A stretch of DNA of 17,118 bases from UBA4729 sp038236865. Its GTDB lineage: Bacteria > Patescibacteriota > Saccharimonadia > Saccharimonadales > UBA4665. Each line of letters begins with the position of its first letter. The first letter of the stretch is position 1. A program made the translations under genes and the position numbers. The notes beneath the pieces are model-generated. The model was not told where the DNA came from, searched no databases, and saw nothing but the letters and a program-made list of their open reading frames with translations. Shown here piece by piece: positions 7,559 to 12,650 of the stretch. The DNA lies in assembly GCA_038236865.1 (NCBI GenBank), contig JBBRZI010000025.1, positions 1 through 17,118 of the forward strand, in the 5' to 3' direction.

Positions 7559-8314
7559 TACCAGGCGGTCACGAACTTCGCGGGCCAACGCCTTATACGC
7601 CCGAGCACCTTTGCTCCAGCGATCGTGCTCGAAAATAGTTTTCCCGTAGCTAGGTGCTTCCGCTAAACGAACGTTTCGGGGTATCAACGTTTTAAACAGC
7701 TTTGCACCGAAGTACTTTTGGACTTCTTCTTTAACTTGCTCGCTCAAACTGGTGCGCTTATCGTACATAGTAAGTACGATCCCGAGCAGTTCTAACTGAG
7801 GATTGGTGCTGTGCTTGACGGCTTGAATGGTATTGAGCAGTTCACTCAAACCTTCGAGAGCATAATACTCGGCCTGCACGGGGATAAGCACATAGTCGGC
7901 CACCGTCAGTGCATTGACCGTAAGTAAGCCGAGTGATGGCGGACAATCGATGAGGATGACGTCATAACTGGCAGTTTGGAGCGCCTGCCTCAGGGTGAAC
8001 TCTCGATTGGGTCGTGACACCAACGTGACTTCGGCGCCGGCTAAGTTAGAGTTGCTCGGCAAAACCTGTAATTTTGCGACATTGGTTTCCTGGACGGCAG
8101 TGGCAAGTTGGGCTGCTTCGCACAAAACTTCATACATGGTGATGGTCTGGTCTTTGGCAATTCCCAGCCCGCTCGTCGCGTTGCCCTGCGGATCAAGATC
8201 GACCAGCAGCACGGTTTGACCGTTGGTCGCCAATTGCGCCGCCACGTTGATGGTCGTGGTCGTTTTGCCAACTCCACCTTTTTGATTAACGACTGCGATA
8301 ATTTTTTGTGTCAT
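7556..8314 (-). CDS. parA: Chromosome-partitioning ATPase ParA (Soj)
   Basis: A deviant Walker ATPase that binds DNA non-specifically when ATP-bound and moves ParB-parS complexes. The 252-residue product starts MTQKIIAVVNQKGGVGKTTT, with the deviant Walker A KGGVGKTT at 12-19, the switch region DLDPQGNAT at 39-47 and the Walker B-like LIDCPPSLG at 121-129. It has no N-terminal HTH extension, so it is a chromosomal type (Soj-like) rather than a plasmid type Ia ParA. The ATG at 8314 is chosen because it begins just before the first beta-strand and has AAGG 8 nt upstream; an in-frame TTG at 8353 would lie upstream of the promoter. The upstream 40-codon gene is cut off by a terminator at 8440-8477, so parA has its own promoter. 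Confidence 0.96.
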   Translation of the reverse strand: MTQKIIAVVNQKGGVGKTTTTINVAAQLATNGQTVLLVDLDPQGNATSGLGIAKDQTITMYEVLCEAAQLATAVQETNVAKLQVLPSNSNLAGAEVTLVSRPNREFTLRQALQTASYDVILIDCPPSLGLLTVNALTVADYVLIPVQAEYYALEGLSELLNTIQAVKHSTNPQLELLGIVLTMYDKRTSLSEQVKEEVQKYFGAKLFKTLIPRNVRLAEAPSYGKTIFEHDRWSKGARAYKALAREVRDRLV

Positions 8315-8333
8315 GTTATGCCTTATTGACTCC

Positions 8334-8342
8334 AGTATACCA
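8334..8342 (-). promoter_or_regulatory. Extended -10 promoter of parA
   Basis: TGGTATACT on the minus strand (TATACT at 8334-8339). No good -35 is seen. Nineteen nt separate it from the parA ATG, leaving a leader of about 12 nt that contains AAGG. It lies downstream of the terminator at 8440-8477, so it is well placed to start the parA transcript. Confidence 0.5.
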
Positions 8343-8439
8343 CTTTGCGACAAGTGATTGCCAGCCCTGGCCTATCCCTGATAGCTAGCATCATAATACT
8401 ACTACTGTACGGCTATTTGGATTGATATTTTGCGACAAT

Positions 8440-8477
8440 AAAAAACTCGCCCGAATGTGACATCGGCTGCGAGTTTT
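8440..8477 (-). terminator. Rho-independent terminator of the 40-codon gene
   Basis: On the minus strand, AAAACTCGC (8477 to 8469) pairs perfectly with GCGAGTTTT (8450 to 8442). An inner CCGA/TCGG extends the stem past a 2-nt bulge, leaving an 8-nt loop, and a run of six T follows the GC-rich stem (8445 to 8440). This is the clearest intrinsic terminator in the window. It ends the transcript of the small gene at 8540-8662 and insulates parA. The plus strand also has a short T-run, so weak bidirectional activity is possible. Confidence 0.85.
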
Positions 8478-8500
8478 ACAAAGTTCTGCGGGTCCGTTTT

Positions 8501-8520
8501 GCCAGTGGAGAGCCACCGGC
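8501..8520 (-). other. Compact hairpin in the 3' UTR of the 40-codon gene
   Basis: GCCGGTGG and CCACTGGC on the minus strand form an 8-bp stem (one G-T pair) around a CTCT tetraloop. It sits between the TGA stop at 8540 and the terminator, so the small transcript would carry two consecutive 3' hairpins. It may stabilise the RNA or be part of a regulatory 3' end. Confidence 0.4.
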
Positions 8521-8539
8521 TTATTGCCTCTGACCGCGC

Positions 8540-8662
8540 TCAGGCAACTTGGAAGGCTGGGTCATTCAATATGAGCGAACGTAATACTTCCTGGCGTTTT
8601 CTTTCCTGGAAGTTTAATTGCTTGAGTAATCGATCGTCTTGCTTTTTTTTGTCTTTTTTCAT
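8540..8662 (-). CDS. 40-residue basic protein, paralogue of the one at 12515-12637
   Basis: A 40-codon frame from ATG at 8662 to TGA at 8540, of no family I recognise. The peptide opens with a lysine-rich stretch (MKKDKKKQDDRLLK), continues as a charged, probably helical middle and ends with N-D-P-A-F-Q-V-A. The case for coding is comparative: a second gene at 12515-12637 has the same length and start, and 24 of 40 residues match, including KKKQDDRLLK, E20-R21, Q24-E25, L27-R28 and D34-P-x-F-x-V. Many codons for identical residues differ silently (AAG/AAA, TTA/TTG, AGA/CGC, CCA/CCG), which indicates selection on protein. GAGAAATA precedes both starts. A strong terminator lies 60 nt downstream. 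It is probably cytoplasmic, as no signal or membrane segment is present. Confidence 0.8.
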   Translation of the reverse strand: MKKDKKKQDDRLLKQLNFQERKRQEVLRSLILNDPAFQVA

Positions 8663-8677
8663 GGTATTTCTCACGAT

Positions 8678-8866
8678 TTAATAATTTTTGTTTTTTTGTT
8701 TGTTTTTTTTGGAACGCCCGATATTTTTTGGGCGAATCGTTGGCCGTTTGTCCTGCTTAACGCTCCGGACAAATGGTATTGATTCATATATGTCGGTTGT
8801 TTTTGTTTTAGAAAAACCTGTTCTTATTCTACATCTCTCATACTGCTTATGTAAAGCTTTTTTCAT
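8678..8866 (-). CDS. Doubtful 62-residue basic reading frame in the AT-rich stretch
   Basis: ATG at 8866 opens 62 codons ending TAA at 8678, 15 nt before the start of the 40-codon gene. The product is very basic (starts MKKALHKQYERCRIR, ends with a Lys/Asn-rich run). There is no Shine-Dalgarno. The C-terminal Lys/Asn run simply reflects an A-rich DNA tract, and codon use (AGA, ATA, AAA) is unlike the other genes. The region also forms hairpins, so it may be an untranslated leader. I list it as possible only; no family is recognised. Confidence 0.15.
   Translation of the reverse strand: MKKALHKQYERCRIRTGFSKTKTTDIYESIPFVRSVKQDKRPTIRPKNIGRSKKNKQKNKNY
8826..8855 (-). promoter_or_regulatory. Candidate promoter for the 40-codon gene
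   Basis: On the minus strand, TTTACA (8850-8855), an 18-bp spacer and TAGAAT (8826-8831). If used, the transcript would have a leader of about 160 nt holding both hairpins of the AT-rich stretch before the start codon at 8662. In AT-rich DNA such matches arise by chance easily. Confidence 0.3.
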
Positions 8867-8998
8867 GAATGAACACAAAATATTTAGATGATTTTTTAGC
8901 GCCGAAATTGGTTGCTATTATTGAGTATAGAACTGGGCGTGATGGTGGTTACTTATACGCAGCCGAACCGGCGTGGTAATGCTGCCAAACCGCTTGGA

Positions 8999-9007
8999 TG
9001 TTACAAT
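8999..9007 (+). promoter_or_regulatory. Extended -10 promoter of the gene at 9017
   Basis: TGTTACAAT (TACAAT at 9002-9007) ends 9 nt before the ATG at 9017, the same spacing as at parB. The 9-nt intervals are also similar (GGAAAACAT here, GAGGGACAT at parB). No convincing -35 is seen. Confidence 0.5.
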
Positions 9008-9016
9008 GGAAAACAT

Positions 9017-9850
9017 ATGAAGTGGTCGCGTAGCGCAAAGTTATTCGGGATTAGATTTGGCATATGCCTGGTGCTAATCGGGGCAGCTTATGTGGCTGTC
9101 TTTGGGCTGCACCCAGCGGCCAAACCAGCGCCGGTCTCGTCGCAGCAAAAGCTGGCTAGCCTGCGTGCGGCGCTGGATGAGACCTACATTGCCGGCACGG
9201 CGCTGGCAAACTTTAAACAGTCGGACGCTACAGCCTTCGAGTCACTCGATAACTCTCGGTCGCAGTTCGAGGCGGCCACAAAACGCCTGCAGACTGCCCT
9301 GCTCACGGCACCGCCGGCTGAAGTGGTACTCTATAGATCGAACCTCAACGCTATCGTGGCCCGGGCGCAGCAAGCAACCAAGTCATACCGGGCAAGCAAC
9401 ACTGTGCTGACGCAAATCATCAGCTACAATCCTTCGGTAGATATGGGCCAGTTATCCTTCCAGACTGACCTTGCTAAAATCGCCGCGCGGGCCAGTTCTG
9501 CTCAAAAAGGGCTCCAGAAGGTGGCTGATAATCAAACGACTGGCGCGGCGGGCGCAATGGGGCTAAGCGTGCAGAGCGAGAACGGCCCGGCGCTACTTGT
9601 TTTCGATCAGACCAGAGCCGCACTTCGTAGCGAAGCTGCTTGTTTTGAGCAGCTGAGCGTGCAAGCCGGGGCCGGATACATGGCGGCTGCCGAGCTATCG
9701 CGCGGCCAGTGCCTGCACGACTACCCCGCCCTGCGCTTACTGGCGATCCAGAACGTGACGCAAAGTTCCTGGGGTGGTGACTACCAAACGACCACGCAGC
9801 GCCTGATCCCCCCACTGCTCAGCGCTCTTGATCAGCTCATCAAAAAATAG
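9017..9850 (+). CDS. Membrane-anchored extracytoplasmic helical protein, function unknown
   Basis: A 277-residue protein with a short basic N-terminus (MKWSRSAKLFGIRF), one membrane segment or signal anchor at about 9-30, a Pro/Ala linker (AAKPAPVSSQQ), and an extracytoplasmic part rich in Ala, Gln, Ser and Leu that looks mainly helical. Two cysteines, in SEAACFEQL and RGQCLHDY, could form a disulfide outside the cell. No motif or family is recognised. The ATG at 9017 is preferred over a TTG at 8912 because it puts the hydrophobic segment at the N-terminus and lies just after an extended -10. The gene is convergent with the surface operon and its TAG stop forms the left edge of the heptamer inverted repeat. 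It may belong functionally with that operon, but this is only proximity. Confidence 0.85.
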   Translation: MKWSRSAKLFGIRFGICLVLIGAAYVAVFGLHPAAKPAPVSSQQKLASLRAALDETYIAGTALANFKQSDATAFESLDNSRSQFEAATKRLQTALLTAPPAEVVLYRSNLNAIVARAQQATKSYRASNTVLTQIISYNPSVDMGQLSFQTDLAKIAARASSAQKGLQKVADNQTTGAAGAMGLSVQSENGPALLVFDQTRAALRSEAACFEQLSVQAGAGYMAAAELSRGQCLHDYPALRLLAIQNVTQSSWGGDYQTTTQRLIPPLLSALDQLIKK

Positions 9851-9950
9851 TAGATGGGGTTGGTAGTTGGTAGTTGGGGTTAGCTCAGCTCGGCTCAGCC
9901 TGACGCCTCGGCAGCCATCCCCACCCCTAACTACCATCTACCAACTACTA
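9848..9950. repeat. Stop-to-stop inverted repeat built of TAGTTGG-type heptamers
   Basis: The element starts with TAGTAG, whose first TAG is the stop of the plus-strand gene, and ends with CTACTA, whose last triplet is the stop of the minus-strand gene. The left arm GGTAGTTGGTAGTTGGGG (9862-9879) matches the reverse complement of the right arm CCCCTAACTACCATCTACC (9924-9942) with one mismatch and one indel. Each arm contains tandem TAGNTGG heptamers. The GC-rich centre (9880-9923) can fold further. It probably acts as a bidirectional terminator between convergent genes. The architecture parallels 7475-7558. Confidence 0.7.
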
Positions 9951-10637
9951 GTCAGTTATGCCAGTTTTAATGCTGCCGTCAGCCATAAACCTCGGGTATG
10001 CCGTTGAGGCTTCATCGCCCTGTTTGACGAGCGTCGTCAGGCCAGTGGCGATATTGTAGGAACGAACTTGCCAATCGGTTAAGAATTGTTCGGCGTAGAT
10101 AATAACTTGGCCATTGGTGCTGGCCCGTACCGAGGCATTCGGGTCGGTGGTAATCTGGGAAACCTGCATACCGTCGAAGTAAAATATTTGCCAGCGGTCA
10201 TCGATCCAGCTCTCCCAAGCGACGGTGTGGCCATAGATCGATGGGCTTTGATTGGTGCCAGCCGAGGTAATTTGGGTGAGCGCATTCGTCAGTACGTCAT
10301 AGATAAATATCTGGCCCGCGCCGTCGATTTGGCCTTGCCAGGCTACGTACTCGCCACTCACGACAGGGTGGAGGTGGCTGTAGCTGGCCGACGTCAGAAA
10401 CACTTGGTGGCCTTGATACATATAATAGATCTGCTGGTAGCCAGCAACCGTTGCGGTGCCGACTTCGAGCGAGTTGGATTGTAAGTACGTTGCCAGCTCA
10501 CTGACGCTCGGCGGCGCATCGGCGGCCACCAGGGCATGCACGCCAAAGAAGATAAATAGGCTTAAACCCGCCGGCAGTACCCAGTTGGTAGCGACCTGGC
10601 GGGCGCGGCGCTCGAGGTGGGCGTTTAATCGGCCCAT
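9948..10637 (-). CDS. Short TolB/WD40-like beta-propeller-type surface protein
   Basis: A 229-residue protein with a basic N-terminus, one membrane segment or signal anchor at about 18-40, and three or four repeats of the propeller type: VSGEYVAWQGQI...QIFIYDVLTNALTQIT, then IYGHTVAWESWI...QIFYFDGMQVSQIT, then TNGQVIIYAEQF...QVRSYNIATGLTTLV. The alternation of a G-x-x-V-A-W strand with an I-F-x-Y-D strand and a final Q-I-T resembles PD40/TolB repeats. A closed propeller needs six or seven blades, so this chain could supply only half and may dimerise or bind a partner. The ATG at 10637 overlaps the upstream gene by 13 nt and has AAGGA 5 nt before it; the open frame extends to a GTG at 10724 but that lacks support. 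It is the last gene of the surface operon. Confidence 0.8.
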   Translation of the reverse strand: MGRLNAHLERRARQVATNWVLPAGLSLFIFFGVHALVAADAPPSVSELATYLQSNSLEVGTATVAGYQQIYYMYQGHQVFLTSASYSHLHPVVSGEYVAWQGQIDGAGQIFIYDVLTNALTQITSAGTNQSPSIYGHTVAWESWIDDRWQIFYFDGMQVSQITTDPNASVRASTNGQVIIYAEQFLTDWQVRSYNIATGLTTLVKQGDEASTAYPRFMADGSIKTGITD

Positions 10638-12424
10638 ACGAATCCTTGATCGACACCGTCCTGGAAGAACTCGCCGTGGCGCATTTCCTGGCTGATACCG
10701 GGCAGCGTAACGAGCGAAGGACACTGCGTGTATAAGCTGAGCGGATTGCCACTGGACTCGACCATGCGGAAGCTGTATTGGCTGGCCGGCAAACCCGTAT
10801 TGTCCTTGATAAGGTAATCGTATTCGGCCGTTTGCCCGGTAGAAACAGCGTTGGGGTTCGTACCGGAGGCGGCGGTTTTACTGAACCGTTCCAAAACCGA
10901 CGACGCAGGCGACAGCTGGCTGACTGTTAATTGGGTGCCATCGGTGACGGTGTTAGTGCCGTAGGTCCAAACAGCGGCGCCGCCCGATGCGCCCACATCG
11001 GTCCAGCTGCCAGTGGTGCAAACCCCATCACTGCCCTGCTTGAATTGCAATTTAAAGGTCAAACTACTAGCTGGCAAGGCCTGCGCGCTGACCAGCATCT
11101 GGATACGCAGCCGTAGCTGGTTGCCGGTGTCGGGCGCCTTATAGGCCGGCGGCAACACCGGTATGACGGTATTTTGGGCGATATTGACGGCACCCGTTGG
11201 CCAGGCATCAGTCGTGTTTTCGGAGTTGACATCGATAAACCAGCGGTAGGCCTGCAGGGTAAAACTGACCTTCTGGGCGATAATGACATTGAAATATGGA
11301 GGAATATTACTCGCCGAATTAAAAGTTATGGTCACGTCATGGGTGTGCGCTTGCAAAGCATTGCTGGCGCCACCATTGTTTTTACTGTTGGTTGTACTAG
11401 CGGTGCTGTTTGCGCCACTTGCGCCGACATAGGTTGGAGGTGTGTGTGTCAAAGTTCCCTGTGAAGTCAGGTTAGGCGTAGCGGCCGGACGTAAAAACTG
11501 CTGATTATAAGCACCACCTGTGCCAGATACGACCTTCCAGCCGGCGCCAGGATCTGCATCGAACATGGCGACGATAGCGACTGATTGCGTACCGGTGTCA
11601 GCGTTGGCGCTAGCAAGCTGTGGCTCAACATACGGCGGCACAGTTGAAACTGCTGTGGTGTTGCTAGCTGACGGCGCCGAGTGAGCGTGGAGAGTATTAG
11701 CCTGAGCAGCTCCGCCGCCGGTGCCCGTACCGCTTCCGGCGTTCGCTGAATTTGCTAGAGCTGGAATGGTTACACTGTTGGTGGCTGTGTCGGCGCCGCC
11801 GGTTGCAACAGTACTATTCACCCGGATTATCTTGCTATATTGGGCAGAAATAAGAGTAAATCCGGCTGGCACGGTACCGTTCGTATCAAACATGACAATT
11901 GCTTTGGCCGGTATGAACGTCGGTATACCGCTGTAAGTAATGAGCTGGAGGCTACGGTAGGCCGGCAGACTGCCATTGCTGTCTGCGCCGATGGTGACAG
12001 TCGGCACGGGGTGGGTATGCGTGCTCGTGGCGACGGTAGCCTGGTTACCGTTACCGTTGGCGAGTGCCGATGGGCCGCTGACAGTTGTCGTAGCAACCGA
12101 AGGAGTATACGGAGCACCGGCGCCACCTGTGGTGCCGTAGTTGGCGACCGTATCACCGCGCGGGAATTTTCCATCAAACGTCGTCACCACCGACCAACCG
12201 GTTGGTGCCCCGCCGTTGGCCGGGTCCCAAAATAGCATCATATTGGGACCGACGGCTTTCGTTTGCAGCGGCACATAGATCGTGAAGTTAGCCAGTCCAA
12301 GTAGCACGAGAATACCCACAATGGTCGTTGTTCGGCCAGTCCGACGGAGGTGCAATAGACGCGGTGCCAGGCGCTGGCTAGCCCTCATTCTCCCCTGTTG
12401 CAGCTGGCGCGTGTATCTATGCAT
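10625..12424 (-). CDS. Anchored surface protein with three tail-collar-like repeats
   Basis: A 599-residue protein, basic at the N-terminus with a membrane segment at about 33-52. Three divergent repeats follow, at about 63-166, 176-272 and 286-385. Each has an opening F-x-D...P-x-G-(W/F) strand (PTGWSVV, PAGFTLI, GAGWKVV), a K-F-P-R-G or Q-F-L-R-P-like strand, a Gly/Ser/Thr/Asn-rich loop, an H-x-H motif (136-138, 246-248, 360-362) and a closing P-P-Y or P-A-Y strand (PPYFNVIIAQK). This layout is that of phage tail-collar/MdpB-type modules, known from T4 fibre proteins to trimerise, with H-x-H residues binding metal. The C-terminal 390-599 is a separate beta-rich domain with Y-R-W-F, L-R-L-R-I, F-K-L-Q-F and F-R-M-V-E motifs. 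No cell-wall sorting signal is present. No Shine-Dalgarno is obvious at 12424; ATG at 12388 is an alternative start. Confidence 0.85.
   Translation of the reverse strand: MHRYTRQLQQGRMRASQRLAPRLLHLRRTGRTTTIVGILVLLGLANFTIYVPLQTKAVGPNMMLFWDPANGGAPTGWSVVTTFDGKFPRGDTVANYGTTGGAGAPYTPSVATTTVSGPSALANGNGNQATVATSTHTHPVPTVTIGADSNGSLPAYRSLQLITYSGIPTFIPAKAIVMFDTNGTVPAGFTLISAQYSKIIRVNSTVATGGADTATNSVTIPALANSANAGSGTGTGGGAAQANTLHAHSAPSASNTTAVSTVPPYVEPQLASANADTGTQSVAIVAMFDADPGAGWKVVSGTGGAYNQQFLRPAATPNLTSQGTLTHTPPTYVGASGANSTASTTNSKNNGGASNALQAHTHDVTITFNSASNIPPYFNVIIAQKVSFTLQAYRWFIDVNSENTTDAWPTGAVNIAQNTVIPVLPPAYKAPDTGNQLRLRIQMLVSAQALPASSLTFKLQFKQGSDGVCTTGSWTDVGASGGAAVWTYGTNTVTDGTQLTVSQLSPASSVLERFSKTAASGTNPNAVSTGQTAEYDYLIKDNTGLPASQYSFRMVESSGNPLSLYTQCPSLVTLPGISQEMRHGEFFQDGVDQGFVWAD
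10643..10647 (-). promoter_or_regulatory. Shine-Dalgarno site deciding the propeller-gene start
   Basis: AAGGA on the minus strand, 5 nt before the ATG at 10637 and inside the 3' end of the upstream gene. It supports a reinitiating start with 13-nt overlap. Confidence 0.55.
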
Positions 12425-12514
12425 GTTTATTAGCGCAGGCCCCTCGGCCGAAAACCCTTATGGTACACCAATGGTACCACTTCCCACCGGGGTTGGAAAG
12501 TCATCCCCGTTGGG

Positions 12515-12637
12515 TTAACAGACGGCAAACAACGGGTCGGATTTTATCATCCGACGCAGCTGTTCTTGCTGGCGGCGTTCGCGCAGCGGCAAACGTTTGA
12601 GCAATCGATCGTCTTGTTTCTTTTTGTTGTTTTTCAT
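12515..12637 (-). CDS. 40-residue basic protein inside the surface operon, paralogue of 8540-8662
   Basis: A 40-codon frame from ATG 12637 to TAA 12515. It begins MKNNKKKQDDRLLK, has an Arg/Gln-rich probable helix, and ends S-D-P-L-F-A-V-C. Its start is only 11 nt beyond the stop of the giant gene and has an excellent AGGAGA at 12645-12650, which overlaps that stop codon, so it is cotranslated with the surface protein. It is 24/40 identical to the product of 8540-8662, with largely silent codon changes. It carries no signal peptide and should stay in the cytoplasm, unlike its exported operon partners, suggesting a regulatory, chaperone-like or RNA-binding role; that is inference. The 90-bp gap to the next gene contains a TGGTAC/GTACCA hairpin. 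Confidence 0.85.
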   Translation of the reverse strand: MKNNKKKQDDRLLKRLPLRERRQQEQLRRMIKSDPLFAVC

Positions 12638-12644
12638 GTTTATT

Positions 12645-12650
12645 TCTCCT
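12645..12650 (-). promoter_or_regulatory. Strong Shine-Dalgarno site of the second 40-codon gene
   Basis: AGGAGA on the minus strand, 7 nt before the ATG at 12637, overlapping the TAG stop of the giant gene (12649-12651). It is the best ribosome binding site in the window and argues strongly that the short frame is translated. Confidence 0.75.

Larger units (their letters stand above)
8663..8911. other. AT-rich, hairpin-forming stretch upstream of the 40-codon gene
   Basis: This stretch is much richer in A/T than its neighbours and carries long homopolymer-like T tracts on the plus strand (about 8641-8710). Two hairpins are visible: CGCCC...GGGCG at 8713-8732, and TTTGTCC (8747-8753) with GGACAAA (8767-8773). 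With the gap up to 9016 this makes about 350 bp without a firm gene. A promoter-like pair at 8826-8855 would make much of it a structured leader of the 40-codon gene. It matches no RNA family I recognise. Confidence 0.45.

Noticed and set aside
8663..8911. Replication origin next to parAB
   Set aside because: The stretch is AT-rich, but no cluster of TTATCCACA-like DnaA boxes was found and dnaA/dnaN are not in the window.
8912..9016. N-terminal extension of the gene at 9017 from a TTG
   Set aside because: The extension would place 35 unrelated residues before a typical signal-anchor start and overlaps the extended -10 promoter.
10638..10724. GTG start extending the propeller protein
   Set aside because: The Arg-rich extension only reads an alternative frame of the upstream gene; ATG at 10637 has an AAGGA site.
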